Positions 37,241 through 47,005 of a stretch of DNA of 56,823 nucleotides are shown piece by piece. The stretch is from Desulfobacterota bacterium AH_259_B03_O07. Its GTDB lineage: Bacteria > Desulfobacterota_D > UBA1144 > Nemesobacterales > CSP1-2. A program made the position numbers and the translations under genes. The first letter of the stretch is position 1, and every line of letters starts with the position of its first letter. The notes beneath the pieces are model-generated. The model was not told the DNA's origin. It did not search any database and saw nothing but the letters and a program-made list of their open reading frames with translations. Where the stretch lies: positions 1 to 56,823 of the forward strand of contig JALLOG010000007.1 of NCBI GenBank assembly GCA_027717645.1. The letters are read 5' to 3'.

Positions 37241-38452
37241 TTATTCAGATTTTATATGCAAATATTTTAATGGGGATAATCTGTCATAGTCATTAATCAT
37301 TCTGTCTGTGTAATCTGCTTCATTTTGCAAATAGTTCCCTATGGCTTCACGAGCTCCTTCATGAATAATAAAGTGTGAACTATAAGTTGGCACAGCGGCA
37401 AATCCCCTTAGAAATTTATGTTCGCCTTGGGCCCCAGCTTCGAACACATCAATTTTATTTGATATCGCATATTCTATCAAACTATAGTAACAGCACTCGA
37501 AATGGAGATTCTTATATTCGGAGATAGATCCCCAGTAGCGCCCAAAGAGTCTATTGTTTTTCACGATATTAAATGTGCCACCGATCCATTTATCTTTGTC
37601 CTTACCTAATACCATTACCAATCGATGTTTGAAATTTGCATAGATTAAATCGAAGAATTTTCTATTAAGATATGGTTGCCCCCATTTTCTGGACGTTGTA
37701 TCCAAATAAAAATTCCACATTTCGTCTATGTGTTCCTTCTGTATATCATTTTTTTCAATAATGGATATATCTATCCCTAGACCTGTAAGGTGCTTTCTCT
37801 CTCTCCGAATCTGTTTTTTTCGGTTTGATCGTAAGTCATCTAGGAAGTCATTAAAAGATTCGTAGTTTCTGTTGAACCAGTGATATTGGTGGGTTTTCCT
37901 GGGTAAGAATCCGAGTTTTTCCATAAACTTTTGTTCTTTTTTGGTCAAGAATAGAAAATGTATGGATGAGAAATTTTCTTTTTTACAAAATTCGATTAAA
38001 TAATTAATCATTCGAAGTGCACATTCCTCGAAAGAACATGAGGGATGTACTAAAATGCGTGTACCATTGGCAGGGGTAAACGGTATAGCTGCTACAACTT
38101 TAGGATAATATTGTAATCCTGCATTATGGAATGCATCTGCCCACTGCCAGTCAAATATATATTCGCCATAGGAATCAAACTTGATGTAAAAAGTAATGGC
38201 GCCAATTATTTTTTCATAGTCTGATAACACTAGGTATTGTGGAATCCATCCGGTTTTTCCTCCAACGCAGCCTGATTTCTCTAAGGCTTCTAAAAATTCA
38301 TATTCTAGAAATGGATTTTCAGGATCGACGATATCGTTGTATTGATTTTTGTCTATGACGCCTATTGAATTATAGATATTGACGAAATAACGAGTTTTTT
38401 GTTTGCTCTTACCGTAGTATTTGGTTTCTTTCTTAAAAGCTCTTTGCATCAT
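37241..38452 (-). CDS. Predicted N-acyltransferase (COG3146, GNAT fold)
   Basis: 403 residues with two tandem GNAT-like halves, as in the peptidoglycan biosynthesis/recognition family DUF482. Conserved stretches include PFLEYEFLEALEKSGCVGGK, GEYIFDWQWADAFHNAGLQY, RKQIRRERKHLTGLG and FEAGAQGEHKFLRGFAAVPT followed by SSHFI. Members are linked to transferring acyl or aminoacyl groups, but the reaction is not established. It lies 28 bases upstream of clpS on the same strand, so it may share its transcript. Start at either of two adjacent ATGs. Confidence 0.82.
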   Translation of the reverse strand: MMQRAFKKETKYYGKSKQKTRYFVNIYNSIGVIDKNQYNDIVDPENPFLEYEFLEALEKSGCVGGKTGWIPQYLVLSDYEKIIGAITFYIKFDSYGEYIFDWQWADAFHNAGLQYYPKVVAAIPFTPANGTRILVHPSCSFEECALRMINYLIEFCKKENFSSIHFLFLTKKEQKFMEKLGFLPRKTHQYHWFNRNYESFNDFLDDLRSNRKKQIRRERKHLTGLGIDISIIEKNDIQKEHIDEMWNFYLDTTSRKWGQPYLNRKFFDLIYANFKHRLVMVLGKDKDKWIGGTFNIVKNNRLFGRYWGSISEYKNLHFECCYYSLIEYAISNKIDVFEAGAQGEHKFLRGFAAVPTYSSHFIIHEGAREAIGNYLQNEADYTDRMINDYDRLSPLKYLHIKSE

Positions 38453-38582
38453 TAATCTGAGTCTCTTATCGAGAATCTTTATTAAATATAAATTTAACTT
38501 AATTTTTCAACTCTTATAAATTTTATAAAGAAATTACTTATTTGCCAAAATATAAAAGTAAGTTTCATGTGGAGAAAAAAAT

Positions 38583-38660
38583 TGTTTAAGTAGGAGCGGC
38601 TTCCCTTCGATGATACTCAAGACAGGCCAGTCGCGATTTTTGTCGCACCAAGTTATCGTT
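38583..38660. repeat. REP-like hairpin remnants
   Basis: In the 352-base gap 38453-38804, GTAGGAGCGGCTTCCCTTCG is followed by CTCAAGACAGGCCAGTCGCGATTTTTGTCGC, with a small GCGA...TCGC stem. It belongs to the same extragenic palindrome class as 1365-1419. No gene is recognisable here. Confidence 0.5.
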
Positions 38661-38804
38661 TTCACCAGCATGAACGGTGGGCTAACGGTAATTTAATGTC
38701 AATATATTTTTGGTATGCAACGAGGCTTGCGCGTGACTGCGTCGAGGCTAATTTTTCAGATAATTTGATCGGGTAGTAAAGTAATTCAAACTCGATTCGC
38801 TAAC

Positions 38805-39449
38805 TTAATCTACAAATAATATCCAGCCGCTCTTGTTACCTGCGATTGCCCCAGTTACCTGAACATTTTTCCTGTCTGGTCTCTTTTCAATATTTACAAT
38901 ACTCTCCTCTGTACCGTGGAGTGCATAAATTTGTCCATCTCGATTATAAATTACGTGCATATGGGGGGCATATTCGTTACATGGTCCAACCGCAACCACT
39001 GGTTCAATATCACTATTGGTGTAATTTGGAACTATACAGACAATTGTGCCTGTTGCCGTTGTTTTTTTTAATTCATTGGGTTTCATTGGTTCCCGACTTT
39101 GAGCATGGAAAATCAAGGCTCTTTGATTTCCTTCGACAGATCCTTTCATCTTAAGAGGCGTGCGGTAGCCCATTCTCCTCTTAGGATTTTTAGAAATCCT
39201 ATAAATGACTTCTTCTTCACCAGATAGGGTATAAATTTTATTATCTATTCCGACGAATACCAGTAGACCATTACAGACGTTAAAATCTTCTATTGGATTA
39301 AGATTTCCATTTTTATCAACTTCAATGCAAACAATTGTCCCTTTCAATGTTTGCATATCATCCTCTTTAGAAATTACTGGAATGCTAAATAAGATAGTAA
39401 GGGCTAAGGCTTTAATTGATAGCAAAAGAGTCAAATTATATTTCTTCAT
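38805..39449 (-). CDS. Secreted protein with two tandem repeat units, unknown function
   Basis: 214 residues with a signal peptide (about 1-24). The mature part is two copies of one unit: residues about 35-120 (GTIVCIEVDKNGN, YTLSGEEEVIYRISKNPKRR, MKGSVEGNQRALIF) and about 130-214 (GTIVCIVPNYTNS, YALHGTEESIVNIEKRPDRK, VTGAIAGNKSGWILFVD). Each contains two cysteines, and the pattern GTIVCI...GTEE.I..I.K.P.R is kept, so an internal duplication is clear. I do not recognise the family; an OB-like beta fold in the periplasm is a guess. Confidence 0.75.
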   Translation of the reverse strand: MKKYNLTLLLSIKALALTILFSIPVISKEDDMQTLKGTIVCIEVDKNGNLNPIEDFNVCNGLLVFVGIDNKIYTLSGEEEVIYRISKNPKRRMGYRTPLKMKGSVEGNQRALIFHAQSREPMKPNELKKTTATGTIVCIVPNYTNSDIEPVVAVGPCNEYAPHMHVIYNRDGQIYALHGTEESIVNIEKRPDRKNVQVTGAIAGNKSGWILFVD

Positions 39450-39663
39450 TTTAAGACTCCGTAATACTGTTTTAAGTACTACATATATTTAGAGTGTTAA
39501 TTACATTAAAAGTATTCATGTTTTTTCAATCTATTTTCAACTTCTCTATTAGGCTGCTGAGTCCAAAGATTTATTTACTTATGTGCTCGTCATTCATAAA
39601 AAAGAGTAAGGTAAGAAATTTAGCTTGTATCTAGGATGCGAATTTCGCAAATTGATTTAATAT

Positions 39664-40305
39664 TCAATACCCCCTTTTTTCTCCCCAAATGAACTTATGA
39701 AGTTGAGGAAGGGTTCTTACTTTTTCCAGTTTATCTTCTAGTGTCTTTTCTGTTAGCCATTTGAGGTTAGTGCCATAAACGGGTTGAAATATTATGCTTG
39801 CTTTTATTTGGTAGCTTTTCAAGATTTCTTTTGCATAGTTATAGTCTACCTCATCTTTAATCACAAATTTCAGCTGATCTTTAGGTCTGAGTTTTTCAAA
39901 CAGTTTAAAATCCATTTTTTCTTCCATTTTGGAGCTTGGGCACTTACAATCCATGCTTATAAGACAACTGTCGGTCCAAAAAACCGAAGGAGGATCTTTG
40001 TGTCCACTGGTTTCGAGCAAAATGTTAAATCCTTCACTTACTAAATCTTTTGCTAGTTGTTCCACCTCATCTCTTTGTATGAGTGGCTCGCCACCGGTCA
40101 TGCAGACCCTTATGCATTGAAACTTTTCTATCTCACTTTTTACCTCATTTATGGTCATATCGATGAAATCCCGCCCTTCGACTGCGTACATCGTATCACA
40201 CCAGGCGCACCTCAGGTCACACGCGAAAAGACGAACAAATACAGTTGGGAGGCCGATTTCTATTCCCTCACCCTGAATTGAAAAGAATATTTCACTTATT
40301 TTCAT
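39664..40305 (-). CDS. queE: 7-carboxy-7-deazaguanine synthase QueE
   Basis: Radical SAM enzyme (213 residues) that ring-contracts CPH4 to CDG, a precursor of queuosine. The cluster motif is CDLRCAWCDTMYAVEG (CxxxCxxC), after the family's FFSIQGEGIEIGLPTVFVRL start, and it has MTGGEPLIQRDE. It lies 40 bases downstream of queC on the same strand, hence a small operon for two consecutive steps. Confidence 0.93.
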   Translation of the reverse strand: MKISEIFFSIQGEGIEIGLPTVFVRLFACDLRCAWCDTMYAVEGRDFIDMTINEVKSEIEKFQCIRVCMTGGEPLIQRDEVEQLAKDLVSEGFNILLETSGHKDPPSVFWTDSCLISMDCKCPSSKMEEKMDFKLFEKLRPKDQLKFVIKDEVDYNYAKEILKSYQIKASIIFQPVYGTNLKWLTEKTLEDKLEKVRTLPQLHKFIWGEKRGY

Positions 40306-40345
40306 TAAATTTTGTTAACAATATTTAGTATAGAAAGCATAATTA

Positions 40346-41020
40346 CTATTGTTTATAATTTGTCGGGTCATAGATCCCTGCTTCAGTAAACGCCCTTTTT
40401 CTCTCTCTGCATGAGCTACATATACCGCAGTGTAATTCTTCTCCTCTATAACAAGACCAGGTTTCTTGATATGGGACACCAAGCTCGGAGCCAAGCTTAA
40501 CAATTCGAGATTTATCAATGTTAACAAAAGGAGCTTCTATTTTTAATTCAAGATTATCGTTTGCAAGCTGCTCTGAGTGCTGGAAGGCTTCGATAAATTC
40601 TCGCCTGCAATCAGGATAAACACCCCTATCCGAGTGGTGGGCTCCAAAGAGTACAAGGTCTGCACCAATGCTTACCGCATAGCCGATCGCAATCGAGAGG
40701 AAGATCGAGTTTCTATTCGGAACGATAGTTGTTTTTAAGGTTTCGTAATGGGTAGCTTCAGCGGGGACTTCCGGAATGTCTATTCTCGAATCAGTCAGGG
40801 CCGAGCCGGAGAGAATCTCCTTCAAAGATGATAGGTCAACAATCTTGTGGGGTATCTTTAGACTTTTGCTCACCTTTTTTGCTGAGTCTATTTCTCTTTT
40901 ATGCTTCTGCCCGTAGATAAAAGTAATTGCATGAGTTTCATAGTTCTCTTTGACTGTTTTGAAAAGAAGAGTGGAGCTGTCAATTCCACCAGACGCTATA
41001 ACTACAGCTTTTTTCTTCAT
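40346..41020 (-). CDS. queC: 7-cyano-7-deazaguanine synthase QueC
   Basis: 224 residues. A PP-loop ASGGIDSSTLLF at the N-terminus activates CDG with ATP, and ammonia addition then gives preQ0. Zinc ligands are in CYRGEELHCGICSSCRERKRAF near 187-208. The FGAHHSDRGVYPDCRREFIEA segment is typical. Transcribed as a pair with queE. No preQ1 riboswitch is visible in the 90 bases upstream. Confidence 0.94.
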   Translation of the reverse strand: MKKKAVVIASGGIDSSTLLFKTVKENYETHAITFIYGQKHKREIDSAKKVSKSLKIPHKIVDLSSLKEILSGSALTDSRIDIPEVPAEATHYETLKTTIVPNRNSIFLSIAIGYAVSIGADLVLFGAHHSDRGVYPDCRREFIEAFQHSEQLANDNLELKIEAPFVNIDKSRIVKLGSELGVPYQETWSCYRGEELHCGICSSCRERKRAFTEAGIYDPTNYKQ

Positions 41021-41110
41021 TATTTTTAAAACTAATATTAAATGCTTAAATAGGAGGGAACAAGTTACAGCTTATATATGGATATATTATGAAGGGTTGA
41101 ATCTAAATCG

Positions 41111-43354
41111 CTAAGTCTTGCCAAGGGGTTCTCGGTTCTTTGAAACGACGTCATAAAAGTCTAACAACTTAGTCTCCAATTCATCCACATGACTTATAAC
41201 GCCCTGTATTTGCGTGTCTAGCTCTTCTGCTTCAATGTCAATTTCCTCGCATCTTCTCCATTCTATAATGTGCTTTTTTATGTGATCGAAAGACTCATGC
41301 ATCGATTTCATATCATCTGCTATTCTCGTAACACTTATGACGATTTCGTTCTTATCTTTTTCCCGTTTTATATAGCCGAGCCAGGAAATTGCTACAAGAA
41401 AGGCTACAAGTAATATCCCCTGGGGGATTGAGGTTTCAAGTGTCGGATATATTCCCAGTATATCGATCTGTGGAATAAACTTTATGGGCGTAATACCGAG
41501 AACACCGGCTTCCTGAAGTTCTCGCATACCTTTTCCAATCAAAATAAACGAGAGACTGTAGAGGAATAAGCTTGTAAGGGTAAAAAAGTATTTGAGAGGT
41601 ACTCTAACCGCCAGCTTAAAAATCACAAATACAAGGACCAGGAGCGATAGTATTCCCAAGACAAATCCCCAAACTATAGCCCCCTTAGAGTTCTCAGCCT
41701 GGAACCATAATGCCTGGTAAAAAAGTATAGTTTCAAACGCTTCCCTATACACAGCAAAGAAAGATACACTCGCAAGAGCAAATACACTTTTTTTGGAAAT
41801 TGCTAGTTGTACTTTACTCTGGATATAGTCTTTCCACTTTTTTACTTCAATCTTGGTAATTAGCCAGTAACTGACATAAAAGAGAACAGCCGCGGCAATT
41901 AGGGATGTTGTGCCTTCAATAATTTCCCGTTTTGCGCCGCTGATCGATATTAGCGTATTAGCAATTAACCATGTTAGAAGACCAGCCGCGATCGCAAGAA
42001 TCCAACCCAAATGGACGTACTTTATAGCATTGCTTGCCCCTGTTGTTGCCAAGAAAGCTAGGATAGCGGCTATTATTAGAATCGCTTCAAGACCTTCTCG
42101 TAAAACGATTGATAAGGAGTTAGTGAAAGAAAGGAGCTGACCAACTGGTTTTCCATTTTTGAGAATTATGGAGGCCCTATTGAGTTCATTTGTAATTTCG
42201 TCATAGAGAATCTCCAAATTCTGAGCGGGTCTTCCTTCCTTGATTGCTTCTCTGAACTTTGAAAGCTTAGCTTCTATTTCATAGGTCAATTCTCTATCCT
42301 TTAAGATGAGACTAGCTTCCGCATTTTCAAAGCCATTGAGGTATGCATCTAAGGCTTCTTCATACGCTTCATCCTTTTTCCCCTGTTTGTATAATTCGAA
42401 TGATGTTGCAAGTGTCGAGCTTGTTATGAGTAACGAATCATCTTTCGACTCAGGAGTCTCGATGATTCCTCTTCGAAGGTGTGCTATGACCTTTGGTATG
42501 TCCTTTTCACTAACATCGTTTCTATCTATTTTATTTTTGATCTCATCATTAGATAGTAAGGCTAGGACTTTATAGTCTTCTAATTCATTTTGGAAATCAG
42601 GTGTTATTATAAGCCTCCCCTCATTAGTGGCTTCTTCAGTGATACTTAGAGACATAGTATAGAATGCAATATTCCATTTCTCCTCTTCTGATAACATCGG
42701 GAAAGAAGGCATAGCAGTATCTTCGATTCCAAAACCCATTGTGTTAAAAACCTTGAATGGGGATAGACTCCCCGTCGTACTAAAATCATTAAAGCTTGAA
42801 GGGAGTGGGTTAAAGTTGGAGGCGAGGGGACCATCTCCTGAACCAAAAAGACCGTGACATTGTGAGCAATTTCTTTTATACAATTCCCTTCCCGATGCGT
42901 AAGATGGTTTATTTCGGGGATACGGAACAATTCCATATTCTGAAATTAATTTGTCTTTTATATCTTTGGATAGTAATTCAATTTCATTAACAGGTGATCT
43001 AGTCTTAATCTTGCTTTCCAGATGAATTAGATCTGTTCCAATTTGTGATCTCTGTCCGCTTTTAGATTCTAGGTTTTCATATAAAAGCATCGCATCAGAG
43101 GAGAATTCAACCATCTCAGTATATTCTTGCTCATTTATTATCCTTCCATCTTGAACGGCGTTCTTATAGTCTCCTCCAATGTAATCAACAAGTGAGAGTA
43201 TTCTTTTAGCTTCTTCAGAAGCAAAAGTACTAAAGGTAGTTAAAAAAAACAAAATACAAACAGTAGAGAGAAGGGATAAACCCTTAAGCAAGCTGACAAA
43301 TTTAGAATGACCAATTATGGAATTTCTAGTAGTATTTATATTATACTTTTGCAT
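41111..43354 (-). CDS. FTR1-type iron permease with N-terminal cytochrome c domain
   Basis: 747 residues. Order: signal (about 25-46), a helical periplasmic region, then RNCSQCHGLFGSGDGPLASN (heme c motif CSQCH, about residue 163) with an axial Met in TAMPSFPML. After another helical part comes the FTR1 membrane domain with two REXXE motifs, VLREGLEAILIIAAI and VYREAFETILFYQAL, and a C-terminal coiled tail. REXXE sites carry Fe3+; a heme domain would oxidise Fe2+ before uptake. This fused layout resembles EfeU-type systems, here with its own oxidising part. Single gene. Confidence 0.9.
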   Translation of the reverse strand: MQKYNINTTRNSIIGHSKFVSLLKGLSLLSTVCILFFLTTFSTFASEEAKRILSLVDYIGGDYKNAVQDGRIINEQEYTEMVEFSSDAMLLYENLESKSGQRSQIGTDLIHLESKIKTRSPVNEIELLSKDIKDKLISEYGIVPYPRNKPSYASGRELYKRNCSQCHGLFGSGDGPLASNFNPLPSSFNDFSTTGSLSPFKVFNTMGFGIEDTAMPSFPMLSEEEKWNIAFYTMSLSITEEATNEGRLIITPDFQNELEDYKVLALLSNDEIKNKIDRNDVSEKDIPKVIAHLRRGIIETPESKDDSLLITSSTLATSFELYKQGKKDEAYEEALDAYLNGFENAEASLILKDRELTYEIEAKLSKFREAIKEGRPAQNLEILYDEITNELNRASIILKNGKPVGQLLSFTNSLSIVLREGLEAILIIAAILAFLATTGASNAIKYVHLGWILAIAAGLLTWLIANTLISISGAKREIIEGTTSLIAAAVLFYVSYWLITKIEVKKWKDYIQSKVQLAISKKSVFALASVSFFAVYREAFETILFYQALWFQAENSKGAIVWGFVLGILSLLVLVFVIFKLAVRVPLKYFFTLTSLFLYSLSFILIGKGMRELQEAGVLGITPIKFIPQIDILGIYPTLETSIPQGILLVAFLVAISWLGYIKREKDKNEIVISVTRIADDMKSMHESFDHIKKHIIEWRRCEEIDIEAEELDTQIQGVISHVDELETKLLDFYDVVSKNREPLGKT

Positions 43355-43620
43355 TAACCAAATACAGTTTTAAAAACTGATCGAGGGGAAATTGATAAGT
43401 ATTATCAAAATTATTTTCACCTTGAGGTTAACATAGGTAAGGTGCGTGTCAAGCAATGTGATTAATGAAATTTTGTTTCTTTAGTTTGTTGTGCGAACCC
43501 CTTCCGATACTTTCCCTTAGAGTGGAAAGGATTGGATGGGGTAAAGTATTCCACTTGGGAATTCATAAAAAATACTTTGTTTGCTATATGCTTTGGAGAT
43601 TGTAATATTTTACAATTATC

Positions 43621-44100
43621 ATGATAAAAGCGTCAGATTTTCTAATTGATGAAATTCGATCTCGGGACCTTGACGAAATAATTGCCATAGAGCAATCGAG
43701 CTTTCCAACTCCCTGGCCACGCCAGGTGTTTGACATGGAAATAAAGTCCCCTAAATCATTCACCCGTGTATCAAGAAACAATGGTACAGTGGTTGGATAT
43801 ATAATCGCATGGAAGATATATCATGAAGCTCATATTCTAAATGTAGCTGTTCATCGAGAATATAGGAGGCTGGGTGTAGCACAAAGCCTACTGTTGGACT
43901 GTCTTACTTATTTTTCAAATAATGGAGCTATAACTGCGCTGCTAGAGGTGAGAAGTAAGAATGATATGGCTATAAACCTCTATGAAAAAATTGGTTTTAA
44001 AGCAATTGGATTGAGACGAGGTTATTACTGCGATACTGGTGATGATGCAATTGTTATGGAGTTAGATTTGGAATATATAAAGGATTCATCAGGTTTCTGA
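43621..44100 (+). CDS. rimI: Ribosomal protein S18 N-alpha-acetyltransferase RimI
   Basis: GNAT acetyltransferase of 159 residues. It has the RimI pattern DEIIAIEQSSFPTPWPRQVF, AHILNVAVHREYRRLGVAQSLL (acetyl-CoA loop RRLGVA), ALLEVRSKNDMAINLYEKIGF and RRGYYCDTGDDAIVMEL. It modifies the N-terminus of ribosomal protein S18 in E. coli, and the same target is likely here. No neighbour on its strand. Confidence 0.9.
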   Translation: MIKASDFLIDEIRSRDLDEIIAIEQSSFPTPWPRQVFDMEIKSPKSFTRVSRNNGTVVGYIIAWKIYHEAHILNVAVHREYRRLGVAQSLLLDCLTYFSNNGAITALLEVRSKNDMAINLYEKIGFKAIGLRRGYYCDTGDDAIVMELDLEYIKDSSGF

Positions 44101-44134
44101 AACGGATTGACCAATCATAATAGCTATATTTGAT

Positions 44135-45763
44135 TTAACTTTTCGCAGAAACACTACCCTGCCTGTGCCTATTATAAACCCTCTCTAAAGCAAGCGTCAT
44201 CTCTCCAATCGTAGCATAATCCCTGACTGCTTCAACTATGTAAGGCATAAGATTCCCATTGTCTCTTGCCGTTTCCTCAAGTTTTTTTAAATCGGCTTTT
44301 ACCCTGTCGTTGTCTCTTTTGTTTCTTAATTCAATCAGCTTTGCTCTCTTTATTTCTTCAATCTTAGGATTTATTCTGTGGGTTTCAATCGATTCTTCAT
44401 TACCTGTTGTAAACTCATTTACGCCTACAATTATTCTCTCTTTTTTTTCTATCTCGAGTTGATACCTATACGAGGCCTCCTCAATTTCGTGGTTGATATA
44501 ACCATCTTGAATGCATTTAATCATTCCGCCACTCTTATCGATTTTCCTGAGATAATTAACAACTTCATCTTCTATTTTATTTGTAAGCGATTCAATGACA
44601 TAGGAACCTCCAAGGGGGTCTACTGTATCAGCTGCACCACTCTCATAGGCTACTAGTTGTTGTGTTCTAAGTGCTATGGTGGCGGCTTCCTCCGATGGGA
44701 GTGCAAGGGCTTCGTCATAGGAATTTGTATGCAGTGATTGCGTGCCAGCTAGGACGGCTGCGAGTGCCTGTAAAGTAACCCTCATTATATTATTTCTAGG
44801 TTGCTGTGCCATTAAGGTGACACCTGAGGTCTGCGAATGTACTCTGAACAGGCAAGCCCTATCTCCCTTTGCATTAAATCTCTCCCTCATGATCTTGGCC
44901 CAGAGCCTTCTAGCTGCCCTGTATTTTGCGATTTCTTCGAGAAAATTGTTGTGAACTGCAAAGAAAAATGAAACACGCTCAGCTATTTTCTCTACATCCA
45001 AACCTCGACTCTTTGCATTTTCTAGATACTCTATTGCATTTGCGAGCATAAAAGCCAATTCTTGGACTGCTGTCGACCCAGCTTCTCGTATATGGTATCC
45101 ACTAACACTTATGGGATTCCATCTCGGTATAGCATCCCGGCAGAATTCTAATACATCAATTGTGATTTTGACGGAAGGTCCTGGAGGAAAAATATAAGTT
45201 CCTCTAGCTATAAATTCTTTGAGAAGGTCATTTTGTACGGTGCCTTGAATCCTGTCTGAACTTATACCCTGCTTTTCAGATGTGACCATATACATTGCAA
45301 GAAGCATAGAGGCAGTCGCATTTATTGTCATCGAGGTGCTTACTTCACCCAGTGGAATTCCATCAAAGAGGGTTTCCATGTCCTCGAGAGAATCTATGGC
45401 GACACCAACCCTTCCAACCTCTCCTTTACTGATTGGATGATCGGAATCGTAGCCCATCTGGGTTGGAAGGTCGAACGCAACGCTTAAGCCGGTTTGTCCC
45501 TGTTCGAGTAGATATTTAAATCTTTTGTTGGTTTCTTCCGCGGTTCCAAATCCTGCATATTGTCTCATGGTCCAGAGCCTGCCCCGGTACATTGTAGGCT
45601 GGACACCGCGAGTGAATGGATATTCGCCGGGATATCCAATTTTTAAGTCGTATTCTATGCCTTTTAGATCCTCTGGGGTGTAAAGTCTTTCGAGAGGAAT
45701 GCCAGATTGAGTAGTGAATACTTTTTTTCTCTCCTTTAAGTTTTTTCTATTCTCTCTTCCCAT
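44135..45763 (-). CDS. Methylmalonyl-CoA mutase-type large subunit (no B12 domain)
   Basis: 542 residues forming the substrate-binding TIM barrel: [72 protein letters not shown], and [23 protein letters not shown] in pieces. The cobalamin-binding DxHxxG domain is absent, so a separate small subunit is needed, as in two-subunit mutases. Whether the substrate is methylmalonyl- or isobutyryl-CoA cannot be told safely here. The small subunit and epimerase are not in the window. 65 bases downstream of the polyprenyl synthase gene. Confidence 0.9.
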   Translation of the reverse strand: [542 protein letters not shown]

Positions 45764-45828
45764 TCGTTTTCTTTACCCGGCATCGTATTTTCTCATAATA
45801 CTAAGGAATAAACGTAAATATAATTCAG

Positions 45829-46809
45829 CTATTTTCTCCTTTCTATTACGTAATCCGCAAGTAAGTCGAGGGATTCCTTATAGTTGTTTTGTGTCAGGCT
45901 TACAATCGAATGTTTTGCTTTGTCCACGTATCTTCTTGCAACATTCTTGGTTTGATTAACGCCCTCATATGTTTTCACAATATCCAAAACAAATGGCAAA
46001 TCATCATTATTTAAATGGTCATTTTCGAGGAATTTATTTACTCTTGACTTCTCTTTGGTTGTGGCTTCGCGCAAGGAATAAACAAGGGGAAGAGTCATTT
46101 TCTTCTCCAATAAGTCATGACCCACCTCCTTTCCAAATTCATCTTGAGCTGCAGAATAATCTAATGCATCATCAATAAGTTGAAAGGCCATGCCTAAGTT
46201 AAAGCCGAAATCGGCGAATGTTTCTTTGACATTATTCTTTGCTCCAGCAAGTATTGCACCAACTTTTCCACAACTTTCTATTAGAGACGCGGTTTTGTTC
46301 TCTATAATTCCAAAGCAAACCTCTTCCGTAACTTCAATCATATTCATGCCGCTCATAACCTCCAACACTTGACCCTCTGCAAGTTTTGCCGCAGCATCTG
46401 TTACAACCTTAATGAGTTCTAAATTTCCACAGGATTGTATTAAACCGAGGGCTCTTGCGAGCATGAAGTCTCCAACAAGCACACTGGCTGTATTTCCCCA
46501 CATTATATTCGATGAAGTTTTTCCCCTTCTTAGATTAGCATCATCAACAACGTCATCATGAAGAAGGGATGCCGTGTGAATAAGCTCAAGTGCTGCCGCT
46601 GAGGCAATTCTTTTTCTTCCGTTATCAAGACCACAAGCTCCGCTTGAAAGAATTAGTACAGAAGGTCGAATTCGCTTTCCACCACTCCCGAGTATATATT
46701 TTGAGATTTCGTATACGAGAGGGACAGGCGATTTTATGTTTTCGTCGATTTCCTTCTCAACTTCTTCTAAATCGGATGCTATCACCCCTAGTATATTAAA
46801 AAAGTCCAT
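45829..46809 (-). CDS. Trans-polyprenyl diphosphate synthase
   Basis: 326 residues of the isoprenoid synthase type I fold. The first aspartate-rich motif is LLHDDVVDDANLRRGKTSSN (DDxxD) and the second QLIDDALDYSA (DDxxD). GSGGKRIRPSVLIL and ILVGDFMLARALGL are family conserved. It condenses isopentenyl diphosphate to a long chain, probably for a quinone side chain. Chain length depends on residues before the first motif and cannot be set with confidence. Upstream of the mutase gene on the same strand. Confidence 0.9.
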   Translation of the reverse strand: MDFFNILGVIASDLEEVEKEIDENIKSPVPLVYEISKYILGSGGKRIRPSVLILSSGACGLDNGRKRIASAAALELIHTASLLHDDVVDDANLRRGKTSSNIMWGNTASVLVGDFMLARALGLIQSCGNLELIKVVTDAAAKLAEGQVLEVMSGMNMIEVTEEVCFGIIENKTASLIESCGKVGAILAGAKNNVKETFADFGFNLGMAFQLIDDALDYSAAQDEFGKEVGHDLLEKKMTLPLVYSLREATTKEKSRVNKFLENDHLNNDDLPFVLDIVKTYEGVNQTKNVARRYVDKAKHSIVSLTQNNYKESLDLLADYVIERRK

Positions 46810-47005
46810 CTCGATTTAAATTATCTGATCAATGCTTGTAAGTCAAAGTAAATAACCCTTTTAGATTATGATCTTTTATTACCAAGATGGGTAATGTATG
46901 ATGTGGGTTGATGGATTCTGTGAATTAAGGCAGATCCCCTTAAAATGATGGTAAGATAGTTAAATGTCCTTTACTTGTTCCGTTTGATTTAATTTCTTAA
47001 AAGAT

